Source: Aradus depressus | Taxonomy: Eukaryota; Arthropoda; Insecta; Hemiptera; Aradidae | NCBI GenBank assembly: GCA_963662175.1 | Contig: OY759222.1 | Location: forward strand, 1,594,713 to 1,658,712 | DNA: 64,000 nucleotides | Direction: 5' to 3' | Part shown: piece after piece, positions 42,666 through 52,925 of the stretch | Layout of the letters: each line of letters opens with the position of its first letter | Position numbering within the stretch: the first letter of the stretch is position 1 | The notes under the pieces: generated by a model | The model's input: the letters and a program-made list of their open reading frames with translations, nothing else | What the model was told of the DNA's origin: nothing | Databases searched by the model: none | Program-made: the position numbers and the translations under genes

Positions 42666-43074
42666 ATTCCACAAGTAGTATTCGAAGTAGACTATTCGAT
42701 TTGGGTGAAGACATAGAGACAGTCGGACGGAACTTGGACAAGAATGTGTTAATCTGTGGAAGCCCTTGTCTTCGGTCCACATCCTCCAAGACTTGTCTCA
42801 TAAGTCGGGCTTCATGTTGGAGGCAGCTCCTGGGATATTGACCAGATGATCCCACCAACCTGGGATAGTCTGACCACAAGTCTTTGCAAGTTCGGCCATC
42901 TTGAGGTCTGTCGACCCGAGTTGCAGATTGTCGCAGATACATCTAACCGCTTCTCTCTCCAAGTGGGTCGATACAGGCAGATCGACAGCTCCCTCGTATC
43001 TGGGACGTTATCTCACTCAAACATTATATATTCTATTAGTCAATTCTTTGCGACAAAAAGACAATGAAAACAAA
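42666..43074. other. Unassigned; protein-like antisense frames
   Basis: The minus strand 42942-42604 is open with ATG (contains HEARLMRQVLEDVDRRQGLP) and runs into SINE-A at its end. A second minus frame overlaps (CLYRPTWREKRLDVSATICN). Composition is unlike the AT-rich repeats around it, probably a decayed transposon or gene fragment. Not identified. Confidence 0.3.
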
Positions 43075-43495
43075 ATCGTCGGTAAATCACCGACAACGTA
43101 GTTCTCCAGCGCCAATTAATCATCTCCCGAAAAAAACAATCTACTGAATTGTTTGAAATATGTGGAAACCTTATTCAGGGATTTAACACAAAATCTCTAA
43201 TAACTGCTGATGTAATAAACGAAATGACGCACTGAAAAACCCTAATATCTGCTGCTGTAATGAACACGAAATTTTTTACGGAAGTTAAAAGCCTCATAAG
43301 TACGACACATACAAATTTTCCGCAAAATCGGCCCTTCCCATTAACCAAAGGAGGATTAGAGGAGGGGGCTCAACACAAAAACATTTTTTTTTTTTTTTCA
43401 TTTTTGAAATCAGAATGTCGGAAAATGTCGGAAAAGTACGGTGACAACTCTGCCCCATTACGTAACGTCCCCTATACTTCGTACAGCTGGGTATA
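43075..43495. repeat. R1 pieces, mixed orientation
   Basis: 43078-43145 antisense 3' end (aaaatcgtcggtaaatcacc). 43155-43395 sense core ('aatctctaataactgctgat'). 43400-43495 antisense 5' module ending 'cccctatacttcgtacagct'. Confidence 0.6.
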
Positions 43496-43761
43496 TAACA
43501 TAACATATTACGTTATATATAATGTTATGTGTAACAATACTTGTGTCAAATTGAGTAGTGTGGCTATAGTCATTTGAAGGATAGTTCACTCTGTAACTGA
43601 ACTCCATCATTGTATGTAGGCTGCTTTCTTGCAAGACGTCATCTCTCTCAGAGGAGTACGTTATACGTTTGAATTGTCAAAACACATTTTCATTATTTCG
43701 TTCGTTATAAAATAATGAAACTACTAACACCACTAGAGGGCGTGGTGTTTATTAAATAATG

Positions 43762-43955
43762 ACTCGCTAGCTCACCTGATCTTATTCAGTCTGTCACTCT
43801 ATACGCACAAGATCGCGGGTTCAATATCCGGCTAAGGCCCCTACGTTTTCTATCTCGAAGGTTAAAAAACCCTGAGCATGCCGTCCTTCGAATGGAACGT
43901 TAAGCGATGGTCCCGATTCTGTGCGATGTCAGGTGCTCGTTAAATACCCTATATA
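43762..43955 (+). mobile_element. SINE-A, divergent head variant
   Basis: Head-like 'gactcgctagctcacctgat' and 'gatcgcgggttcaatatccg', then body 'gagcatgccgtccttcgaat' + 'ggaacgttaagcgatggtcc', truncated after 'gctcgttaaatacccta'. The A-to-B interval differs from other copies, so it may be an older or recombinant subfamily. Confidence 0.65.
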
Positions 43956-44725
43956 TATAGTATAACTTGTTATGTTCCATACGTTTAACATTCTTTTCAT
44001 GCATAACCTTCTGAAAGCCCATTCATAACTGGGTTAAGATTAACGCAGGAATAACTTTTTCGAAAACAGTGATAAAATATTTCCAAATGTTTATTGTCAA
44101 GTGGAGGAGGGGGGGGGCTCCCGAGGGACTTCTGTTTAAATACTCCCTAACTTAGAACTGTAAACTTTAAATTATTTCCCTCAAGGCCACTTTTTCTCTA
44201 TAATCCCAGAAAAGTGTCGCCCCTAAGTGTCCGGAGGAGCCACTTTTCCGTCTTTAGGCTTCTTTTGACTTAAAGTCGTTTAGGAAATTTAATATCAATT
44301 TTATCTTGATATAGTAAATTTTATTGATTTTTTTACATTTTATTACTTTCACATAGAAAAAGTTATGTGGTAGGAAAATGTCAATTTTTTTTACCTTAAA
44401 CAAGTAAAAATAAAAAATAAAATTATAAAATGCAAAGAGCTATCAAAGCAAAGAAACTTTCCTTTTTGTTGACATTTTTTTAATTTGTTGTTTTTAAAAA
44501 TCATTTAAACATAAGATCGGTACCCGAAAATTCAAATACCCGTTTCTGCAGACGCCGCGTTGACCCAGAACCGTCTTCTAGCTCTACAATTTTCCTTTTT
44601 ATTTAAGGTTGACTCTCATCGTATCTGGTTGAAGCCTCTCTAGTGACATTGCTGTGTTGCGTTTCTCTAGGCTAAGGAGGCTACGCCAAATCTTAAATGT
44701 AAGTTTCTGCTCTCCCTCTAAACTT
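43956..44725. other. Unassigned AT-rich DNA
   Basis: G-tract at 44103-44117. No gene or family recognised. Confidence 0.5.
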
Positions 44726-45595
44726 TCGAAATCATCATTTCTATCTCATTAATGGCTGATGCGATTTTCATGGAATTTGGTATGTAGCAATGTTATATGC
44801 CCGACTGATAAATAGGGTGTGTGACTTCTCAAAATTGTGAATTGGTGGGAGGGGGGAGGGGGGGGGGAGAAGAAGTATAATACAGTGGAATCCCGATATT
44901 TCGTATCCCGATTATTCGTATTTCCGGCTAATTCGTACAAATTTGCCGGTCCCCAGAGAAAATCCCGATAAATGGTATAAAAACAATGCATTTCGGACCC
45001 CTGGGGAGAGAGGACAGTGAGAGACGAGAGAGCAGAATGAGTGCGAGATAAATGTTTTCTAGGAAATGACGTGATTCCTACAGAACCAAAGGGTAGAGCG
45101 AGTGAGAGAGACAAGTTTTCTATGAAATCTCATATTATCTCATGTAATTCGAACTCTTTTCACTCAAAGGAAATGAGGAGAGGGGGAAAGTTTTAGCAAT
45201 TTTATTGATCTGTTCTAACATTTTTTCGAACAAATGTTTGATTGGTGTTTCTTTAATCTAGAACCTAGTTTAGTACATACTTCTTAATATATACATATTT
45301 GCATTAATACGTTTTTTAATTTTTTATATTTTGTACTCACGATAATTGGTTATCCCGATAATTCGTACCAAACCGTCAGTCCCTTGACCATACGAATTAT
45401 CGGGATTCTACTGTATTAGTGCTAGCTCAGGAACTGATGAACGGACTTGCTTGGCATTTCGTATGTAGCATTCTTATAACCCGATAGAGAAGTGAGCTAT
45501 GTGACGTGATGATAACATATACATCGTTTTAAAGGTCTCAGGTAAGTTACTAATCTGCTTCAATTTACTTCGGGCGAAGCCAGCTAACGTCCTAA
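44726..45595 (+). mobile_element. Helitron-derived segment split by a pogo element
   Basis: Left part matches one 142-bp monomer ('ctcattaatggctgatgcga', 'gggtgtgtgacttctcaaaa', G tract, 'gaagtataa'). Right part resumes 'ttagtgctagctcaggaact' and ends near a GC hairpin 'cgggcgaagcc' + 'agctaac'. Only single monomers are present, so the satellite expansion is not inherent to the family. Confidence 0.65.
44883..45413. mobile_element. pogo-type MITE, complete
   Basis: Ends CAGTGGAATCCCGATATTTC and (right, reverse complement) CAGTAGAATCCCGATAATTC, each flanked by TA (44881-44882; 45414-45415), the pogo/Tc1 target. 531 bp, several 'cccgataattcgta' repeats near both ends, no transposase. Confidence 0.9.
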
Positions 45596-45934
45596 TATGA
45601 TGAATTATTACAGTTCAAGAAATGGTGAAAAATCAGATATTGTATTTTTTGCACGAAAACAGTATATAGATATAAATATATAATGTTCTCATTGACGGGG
45701 AAGTTGTGTGCTGCTCCGACCTCCTCATATTTCGATTATATATCCATATCGATATTGTCGGGGACTGAAATGAGAGTGAGGTTGATCTGAGTCCAGACAG
45801 GGGGAGATCCAGGAGCAGCTCTGATTGCTTCCCCCTGATAGGGTCTGTACACTCTCATGTAGGTAGTTCTTACATCGGACAATGTGGACCTGGACCCATC
45901 TAAAGTCAACTAGAAGGGAGGAACGGAAAGGAGA
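45596..45934. other. Unassigned
   Basis: No gene or family recognised. Confidence 0.5.
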
Positions 45935-46145
45935 GGACTGAATGTATCGACATGAAATCTTATATTTAAATTCAAATTTCCATAAGATCGATACCAGTTA
46001 ATTTTCAGCAAAATCGGTAGAAGGAAAGGATGTGTTCAGAGGAGAGGGCTCCTCAAAACCCATAACAACTGGCGATGTAATGAATTTATCGACACAAAAT
46101 TTGGTATGAGGATCCAAATACCTTTATTGCTTTTAACGAGAGAGC
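45935..46145 (+). repeat. R1 core fragment
   Basis: 'gaatgtatcgacatgaaatc', 'ttttcagcaaaatcggtaga', 'acaactggcgatgtaatgaa', 'tttatcgacacaaaatttgg'. Confidence 0.6.
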
Positions 46146-46279
46146 GAAAACGTAATTGATGACATATTGGTTACACCTTGATGTATAGAATTCGCCGGAA
46201 GAAATTAATTCATGGCTACGTCTTCTCCCTGTAGACGAACTGCGATAAAACTGCATATCATAAACCAACCTAGACCGTC

Positions 46280-46690
46280 CTCTTGACTAAAGTTCTCCAG
46301 CTTATTCCATATGGGACAGTTTTCTGGAAGGTGCACTGCTCCAGGTCGGCTATTATCCCCAAATGATGTCTGCAATCACTCGCACTCTGCTTGGGACCAT
46401 TCTTTCTTGTGAACTTGAAAGAAATAAAACTTGTTTATTTATGATATTGTCTAATTTCACCAACTAATTAATTAATTGGTGAAATTAGACAATATCATAA
46501 ATAAACAAGTTTTATTTCTTTCAAGTTCATTTGAATTATTTCACAATATCTCTGCAATAATGTCAGTTTTCATCCCTGCTTGTGCTTGTTCACAGCTTGA
46601 CGAATTCCTGTTTGCCCCACATAGCTCTTCCCACAGTCTCAGGAGAGTTCAAATACTTTTATTTTCCGGTTCTTGAATATCTCTGGAAAT
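46280..46690 (-). pseudogene. Penelope-like GIY-YIG endonuclease remnant 1
   Basis: Read on the minus strand, 46635-46573 gives CGKSYVGQTGIRQAVNKHKQ, preceded by FKNRKIKVFELS. This matches the start of the GIY-YIG endonuclease of Penelope-like retroelements (C-x-CGKxYVGQTGRxxxxRxxEHK). Downstream on the minus strand, past a palindromic insertion, DCRHHLGIIADLEQ and ISWRTLVKR parallel remnant 2. In-frame stops occur right after the motif and before it, so it is dead. Penelope elements pair this nuclease with a telomerase-like reverse transcriptase, which I do not find here. Confidence 0.7.
46411..46528. repeat. 118-bp perfect palindrome inside the Penelope remnant
   Basis: 'gaacttgaaagaaataaaac', 'ttgtttatttatgatattgt', 'ctaatttcaccaactaatta' mirrored exactly about 46469/46470 with no spacer. 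It lies between the two halves of remnant 1 and so is probably an insertion, for example a fold-back MITE. No certain target duplication. Confidence 0.9.
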
Positions 46691-46879
46691 ATGAAAAACG
46701 AACCAACTTCCGTTTATTGAGAAAAATGTATACTTAAAAAAAAAACGAAAAAACTTACAAAAGTACTAAACTTATAATTTGAAGGATTGCGGCTGTTTCG
46801 CTATAAAGTTGCTAAAGTAAAGTCTCCTTCAAGCTTCCTTTTCATTCGAATTTGTTGGAATCCTCCGATGTCGACGCCC

Positions 46880-47085
46880 CCCTCTTGACTCAAGTTCTCA
46901 GCTTTCTTCGATATTGCTTCGTCTCCTGGAAGCTGGCTGTGATCCTAACTTGATGTTTGCACTCACCCGACTCGACTTGGACTTCCATGAGATGTTCGGC
47001 ATCACGCGTTGTTACGTTCCTTCCAGTTTGTCCCACTTAGCGCTGTTCACAGTTGCATAGCAGTTCATACGCTTACACTTTCCGA
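46880..47085 (-). pseudogene. Penelope-like GIY-YIG endonuclease remnant 2
   Basis: The minus strand from about 47068 reads YELLCNCEQR, a stop, then VGQTGRNVTTRDAEHLMEVQ and VESGECKHQVRITASFQETK + QYRRKLRT. The 'YE-x-CxC...VGQTGR...R..EH...H' spacing is that of the Penelope-type GIY-YIG domain. The expected lysine/tyrosine pair before VGQTG is replaced by R and a stop, so it is inactive. It lies in the same orientation as remnant 1, about 200 bases apart, consistent with the tandem arrangement common for these elements. Confidence 0.75.
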
Positions 47086-47129
47086 ACCATGGACATATCT
47101 GAAAAAAAAAAAAATCTTCCCAAGAACGA

Positions 47130-47350
47130 ACTAATCAATTAACTTTCCATCCCCCTCCAAAACCAGTCGATTGTTTGCGCTAATATTCACAATTGACTTA
47201 CATACACGTATTCGTGTTCATATACACATAGACGGATTTTTTTTTTTTAATATTTGGAATCTGGAAGTTGGAAAACACGAAATTCGGTTGAAAACTCATC
47301 GAATTGTTGCTCTATTACATAACTTCCCCTATACTTCGTAAAGCTGTGGA
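47130..47350 (-). repeat. R1 copy, internally deleted
   Basis: Antisense 3' module part (caattaactttccatccccc, 'accagtcgattgtttgcgct') joined to the 5' module ending 'cttcccctatacttcgtaaa' + 'gctg'. It sits beside the Penelope remnants. Confidence 0.7.
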
Positions 47351-47788
47351 AGTAAAACTGCTGATAAAGAACCTATTAAGCATAGCATTGAAAAGACTTC
47401 GGTTTCGTTGTAAAGTTACTCTGCCAAGTTCTTTATTCTAAGTTGTTCGAATCCTACAAAGTTTATGCCTCCCCCTAAAAGCAATATTTTGTTGTCAAAA
47501 TGCGACAAAGTTGAGGGCCAATTTATGTGCTTCCATCTTCTTCCTAAGTGGAATCTGAAGGAGACAGGTGCAAACCTTGTATGACGTGTTCCTTCTTATC
47601 AAGTACTCGGACATTTTGAAGAATGACATCCTGGTCGTGGTACTGAACCCGCCCAGAAGGCGCTATAACCATTACAAGACTGTCATGTCTCTTAAATTCG
47701 CTATCAATGGGTAGTACTGACTGTTCAGGATCGGAAAGCGCGACTGGTCATTACCGCCCTACTTACCAGGCTTAGCTATCTAATGACG
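47351..47788. other. Possible further Penelope-associated sequence
   Basis: 47385-47480 (ttcggtttcgttgtaaagtt, 'gttcgaatcctacaaagttt') resembles 46795-46885 (ggctgtttcgctataaagtt, 'gttggaatcctccgatgtcg'), so a third, more decayed repeat of the same region may be present. No domain readable. Confidence 0.35.
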
Positions 47789-47790
47789 TA

Positions 47791-48646
47791 TAGTAAAATC
47801 CTTTTATAACGATTCCTGAGATAACGATTTTCCGGATATAACGATGTAAAACCCGTAGCTAGTTTGGTTTGCTATTTAAAAGTGAAGAAATAAATCCGGA
47901 CATAAATATGTATGTACATACGCACAACAGATGATGTTTTGAACAGATGAAAAATACGAACATTATAGAACAAGGGTTTTAAACAGGGTTCTTGTTTACT
48001 CTTTCCGAGCGCAATGCAGTTTCAGATTAGTCTTTTCTTTGTCTCCATAGGGATCGTGACAGTGTAAAAATTGAATTGAAATTGACTTCGAACAAACGTC
48101 GCGCATTTTCTATTGAAGAAAAAGTGAAAATCATAAATAGAATTGTGAAAGGAGAAACAATCAAAAAGTTAGTGTCGGAGCTTCGAATTTCCCAGTCTAC
48201 GATATCGACAATCTGGAAATCCAGAGACAAAATCAAAAAAACGTTTGAAAAAGATGTGACTTTGAAAAAAAAAAAAAAAAATTGAAGCAGCCAACATCAA
48301 GATCTAGAAGACGCACTTCTTAAATGGTTTAAGGTCCAAAGAAGCCGAAATATCCCAATCAACGATTCTGCAGGAAAAGGCTAATGAATTGGCTCTTTTG
48401 ATGGGAAAAGAAGACTTTGAGTGAACTCATGTGTATACATAATTTATGTATACAGTTACAAATGTATGTAAGTAAATTTTAAAAAGTAAATAAAAATATG
48501 TAAACTTTCTCGTTATGAGCATTGTAAAACACCTTTTTTTTCACTAACAAGCCCATACATTTGTATGTAGGTCTAACAGCTTGGTTCCGGATATAACGAT
48601 GTATTTTTCTTGGTCCCTTGAATATCGTTATAACCGCATTTTACTG
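47791..48646. mobile_element. pogo element, internally deleted
   Basis: Left end TAGTAAAATCCTTTTATAAC after TA (47789-47790). Right end, reverse complement CAGTAAAATGCGGTTATAAC, before TA (48647-48648). Subterminal 'ccggatataacgatgta' occurs near both ends. 856 bp against roughly 2-3 kb for autonomous pogo elements. A broken transposase start is inside and the DDE catalytic region is missing. Confidence 0.9.
48076..48423 (+). pseudogene. pogo/Tigger transposase, DNA-binding part, frameshifted
   Basis: An ATG at 48076 opens MKLTSNKRRAFSIEEKVKII, then KLVSELRISQSTISTIWKSR: a CENP-B N-terminal helix-turn-helix as in pogo transposases, about residues 5-55. A poly-A tract (48265-48281) shifts the frame and the first frame stops at 48285. 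In other frames the second CENP-B-type domain continues: EDALLKWFKVQRSRNIPIND, then ILQEKANELALLMGKEDFE ending in TGA at 48421-48423. At least two frameshifts and loss of the whole catalytic domain make it inactive. The element would have needed a transposase from elsewhere. Confidence 0.85.
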
Positions 48647-48648
48647 TA

Positions 48649-49249
48649 TTTCCAAGTCTGAAAATGTTATTTTTTTCTTTTAAATATATTATTTAATTTT
48701 TTCTTTGTTTGTTTGTTGATAGCATGGAGGTAGCATAGAGGCAGCATGGAGGTAGTGTGCTCGTCTATTGTCCTCAATGGAACACCCCCCTCCCCCAATC
48801 CACTTCTCCTAATTGTTCCCCCACTTTACTTACCCCACGCCTACAATTTACGAACAGACAGTTTTTCATGTTTTGAAATGAAACAAAAATTTCACGTTTT
48901 CATATTGACATTGGAATGTTGCACACAAATATTGTCCCCGCTTTATTCAATTAACTCTAAAGCCATTGAGCCTTACAGCAAACTAGATGTACACAAATGT
49001 AACAAATACTTTTTCATTGACTAGCTGATTATAATGAGGATTACACAACTTGGGGTCTGTTCTGTTGTAAGAGCTGTCTTCTCAGCAGACAAAAGACAGA
49101 AAACAACAGACTCTTCTTATACAACGAACAACAGCAGGTCCTTACTACAATTAGAACTGGGTAGCTTTGTTTTTAAATACCAGTGTAGCTTTTTGATTAA
49201 TATAATTTATTATTCTTAGTGCTTTCTTTTAAAGTTCCCAATGTATTAA
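48649..49249. other. Unassigned
   Basis: 'gcatggaggtagcatagagg' tandem phrase at 48722-48757, weakly like the SINE-head array. No gene recognised. Confidence 0.4.
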
Positions 49250-49330
49250 ACCGTAATAATAATAATACATTTATTTCCGTTAAACCAATACATGGTAATA
49301 GGATACGTCAAAAGAATTTATACATTAAGA
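49250..49330 (-). mobile_element. Probable LINE 3' end with (AAT)n tail
   Basis: 'taataataataatacattta', 'tttccgttaaaccaatacat', 'ggtaataggatacgtc': the reverse complement of 26991-27064 with a triplet-repeat tail on the expected side. 5'-truncated; no coding found beyond it. Confidence 0.5.
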
Positions 49331-50964
49331 TATCTTATAAATTAGATTTATAACTATTTGAGTCTAACCTATGATTAGTAGTAATAACAAAACGATGATT
49401 AGTAGTAATAACAAAAAAAGTAAAATGAAATTAATAAAAACTGAACAAATAAATACTTAAAAATATATGAGTACATAAACAAAATTAATACAAGATACGT
49501 TTATAATAAGTAGACACATTTTTCAATGTAATAAAAATTAAGATAATTATTTTTCAAAAAAACTCTTCGGAAGTGTCTTTATCCCAACGATGTTCTTACG
49601 TCCCATCATCAGGTCCCAATGTGCGAGATATAGAAAAGAAAGAAAACAATGTAACTATAACATTATATGAAAAATATTGTAAATAATTAATTATAGAATG
49701 AAAATATGCATAATATAGAGTACCTAGTTAATGTTTCTTTTGCCATGATACTTTTATGAATATGAAGTAAAAACAAAAGGAACTCATTTTCTTCCCGATG
49801 ATGTTTCGTACCAATATGGAGACCCAGAAATATTGTATTATCTTTAAATGATAGAAATAGTAAAAACTGCGAATGGTGGAATATTATTTGATAATTTAGT
49901 CGAAATTTAAAATGGTAGTTTTGGACGTATTTAACATTAACTCATGTTTCCTATGGTTAAGGTTATGGAGTTATAATGTCCACAGAAATATGTACATTCG
50001 CAATACGTTTCGGATAATTGAGAGTGTAGCAACACTGTTTGTTATTATTTTTTTGTTTTGCACTGAAGCCTGGACTTTAACTCGTGGCGCGACACTTGGT
50101 TAATTCAAGGCTCCCTGTTCCTTTTGAATAGGGAAATCATCAAAAAAATTAAATTTTGCCGGAGCTTCTTAATTATTGGACAAGCACATGATAGAGAAAC
50201 GGAGAACAAAAATATAGGGGAGAAAAACAATAATAATACTGAAAACAATGTAAAAAAAACCCAATATATTATAAGAAAATATATATATATATATTTATAT
50301 TCGATGACGCAAAAAAGAATAAATCTTGTTAATCAAAATAAAATTTAAAATTAACTTGAGTTTAAAAATAAATTCTTATCAAAATATGCCAAAAAGATTG
50401 GGTAAATAATTATTATATATTATCGAACATTTCGGATCTATAACAAAAACAAACAGAATATCAATTCTTAAAACATAAAAAAAGGTATATATATATATAA
50501 ATATATATTGTTAAAAAATAATCACTGAAAGTAATATGAAAAATATAATCGACTATGGACTACACGAAACGTACAACGAAAGTAGTTCCGTAAGAAACAA
50601 TGTTTGAATAGGTACCCTATATGTAATTGAAACTGAAAATAATAACGTGAGCTCACGATGAAAATAAAAATAAAATGATAAATAGGTTTATGTTGACAAC
50701 AAAAGTGGTGAAAATGAAATATAAACAACAATGACAATCTTCGAAGGATGATGGAACCAGAAGAACGGTGAGATCAGAAGAACGGTGACAAAGCTGAACG
50801 GGGACACTGGCAGAAAGCAAGTCCAAATAGAAGTTCAAGAAAACCAAAAAAGGGAGAAGGGCCGTAATAGAATAGGGCAATAAAGCAAAACTTAAATAGG
50901 TCCACTCACAGGCAAGTATAGCAGGGGACTGACTGGGACTGAGTATCTGACTCAGAGAGGGATT
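49331..50964. other. Unassigned, very AT-rich
   Basis: 'gatgattagtagtaataaca' is duplicated at 49370-49415. AT microsatellites occur at 50277-50297 and 50488-50512. Open frames on the minus strand (50522-50970) are rich in F/L/S from A-rich plus-strand sequence and are not credible genes. Confidence 0.45.
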
Positions 50965-51090
50965 AGCCATGTGTTTACATTATGCACGTTGTTGACTAAA
51001 CAATGAGGTCACATCGGATTTAGGTTTTCATCTCTCAGATAAAATCCTTATGGCTTCGACCGGCCTACGAACCTGCCATCTTGAGTAAAG
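50965..51090 (-). mobile_element. SINE-A, degenerate fragment
   Basis: 'caatgaggtcacatcgg', then 'ctctcagataaaatccttat' + 'ggcttcgaccggcctacgaa' + 'cctgccatcttgagtaaag': the two ends of antisense SINE-A with the middle missing. Confidence 0.55.
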
Positions 51091-51469
51091 TTCTCTACAC
51101 ATAAGGTCATACCAGTCGTTTATGACTTTTCTTCGTTTTCCTCCCAAAACATTCTTAGTTGTCATTGTGATATCTTCTGTTATCTTCTTCCAGCGTCTTT
51201 CAATCCTTTCGCCTTCTTCTTGTCGTTTGCATTCTGAAAAGCATTTGATCTTTGACGATGCTTTATTTGTAAATGGTCGGTATCTGAGTCGGTTCAATTG
51301 CAGTTTTTCGCATCCATAATGACCGTAGCGTGTCTGCAGTCATTAGCACGGGAAGTATCCGATTCCTTGTGATCCTGTCAGGCGATATCAAGTTTGCTTG
51401 TGTCTGCTCTTTGTGTGAAATGAGCGCTACTCCCTGTCCAGTCTCTCTCTGCTCATTATCATTGCACAA
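51091..51469 (-). pseudogene. Non-LTR retrotransposon fragment (endonuclease and linker)
   Basis: Minus-strand frames give GQGVALISHKEQTQANLISP + DRITRNRILPVLM, resembling the GVGF(I/L)xxK...DRI block of apurinic-type LINE endonucleases. In a shifted frame comes LNRLRYRPFTNKASSKIKCF, then RRWKKITEDITMTTKNVLGG + KRRKVINDWYDLMC, resembling the linker W..I...I...A..VLG..KR....WFD.EC between endonuclease and reverse transcriptase in insect 'craniofacial development protein 2-like' LINEs. The two blocks are much closer than normal, so the middle is deleted. Inactive. Confidence 0.6.
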
Positions 51470-51494
51470 ATCATGCTAGTTATCTTCGACCGGC

Positions 51495-52054
51495 TATACA
51501 GGGTGTGTCAGCAACCTCTGGCGATACTTCGGGATATGGTTCTTCCCTTCATTTGGAACAAAAATATTCCAATAAACTATGGTCCGATTCGTTCACCTTC
51601 AAAAGTTACTCTTGATTTCGTAAAAGTTTTAATTTTCTACTTTTTCTCATAAAATCGATCATATCTCAAAAAGTAATTGTGATAAATCAAATTCAATTAC
51701 ACCATTGGAAACAACATTAAATTTCCTATAAGGAACAGAAGTTTTAGAAACTAGAATTATTTTAATACGTTTTATTTAGAAATTTAATCCATTTTAGTTT
51801 CTAAAACTTCTGTTCCTTATAGGAAATTTAATGTTGTTTCCAATGGTGTAATTGAATTTGATTTATGACAAATATGTTTTGAGATATGATCGATTTTATG
51901 AGAAAAGGGAGGAAAATTGAAAATTTTACGAAATCAAGAATAACTTTTGAAGGTGAACGAATCGGACCATAGTTTATTGGAATATTTTTGTTCCAAATGA
52001 AGTGAAGAACCATATCCCGAAGTATAGCCAGAGGTTGCTGACACACCCTGTATA
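51495..52054. mobile_element. 560-bp fold-back element
   Basis: Ends TATACAGGGTGTGTCAGCAA and its exact inverse TTGCTGACACACCCTGTATA. Arms 51495-51753 and 51795-52054 are near-perfect reverse complements of ~259 bases with a 41-base spacer. TA-flanked ACAGGGTG ends are typical of mariner/Tc1-related MITEs. Minor arm differences (gggaggaaaattg versus tttctactttttc) show some age. Non-coding. Confidence 0.92.
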
Positions 52055-52590
52055 ATGGAGGTGCGCCTCTGTCAAAAGAGATCAGCTTACATTACACTGC
52101 TTCATGCAAAGTGTGAAGTACTAGTAGTACTGAGTATAAAGTATTATTTCTTTTAGGAATTTTTAATTTAAGGGTATTTATTTTTATTTTTATATTTGTT
52201 TTATACTCATTTGCTTAATACAGGTGTACCAACCCCTTCTTTACTAACACATTAATGAAACCCTCAGAATTTCCAGGAACTGAAGAAATGAAGTCCTTTT
52301 CTTTTGGACACCGTACCTTTCAAATTCTTCCAAATGGGGTCCGGCACCTTTTGTTAGTCTATTCAATTTTTTTTAGTATACATTTTTACTTCTTTAGTTT
52401 TCAGAGGTGACAGAAACATTTTTTTTTTTTGGCTAAAGAAACATTATAATTATTTGTATCCATAATTTTCGTCATTCTTCTACCTTAGGAACGAAATGAA
52501 TAAATTATTTGAACTGTGATATTTAGGTTGGAAGAAGAAAGTTGAGAAGTAACGTTGCTAGCGTAGTGTCGGGGTAATGTAATAATTAGT
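52055..52590. other. Unassigned AT-rich DNA
   Basis: No gene or family recognised. Confidence 0.5.
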
Positions 52591-52925
52591 TAGTTTATAC
52601 TCATGCCCGGGCTTTAACTAAGGGGTCATATCGCCTACTACCAGAGCGCTATTTCGTCTCTCTGGTGAACTTGAGCTCTACTCTACTATTGGAGTCCTCA
52701 ATGTTGCCTACCCTAAATTTTTATTCACTTAGGGTAGGTGTCTTTAACGAGTACCTGATATTGTACAGGCTCGGGACCATCGTTTAACTTCCCATCCGAA
52801 AGACGGCATATTTAAGTTTATTTTACCTCCCAGATAAAATAAACTAAGGTCTTCGGCCGGGTTTCGAACCCGCGAACTTAAGCTCAGTAAGTAAGAACGC
52901 ATACCACTGAGCTACCGGTGCCCTC
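52591..52925 (-). mobile_element. SINE-A, full length, diverged
   Basis: Antisense, AATTAGTTAGTT tail, ending 'ctaccggtgccctc'. Sense B box GGTTCGAAACC intact; 'agtaagtaagaacgcatacc' shows head changes. No target duplication readable. Confidence 0.88.

Noticed and set aside
48221..48290. Poly-lysine C-terminus of the pogo frame as real protein
   Set aside because: It is a poly-A slippage tract that causes the frameshift. The following domain is readable only in other frames.
50522..50970. Membrane-protein-like antisense frames rich in F, L and S
   Set aside because: Explained by A-rich plus-strand sequence, with no start context or conserved motif.
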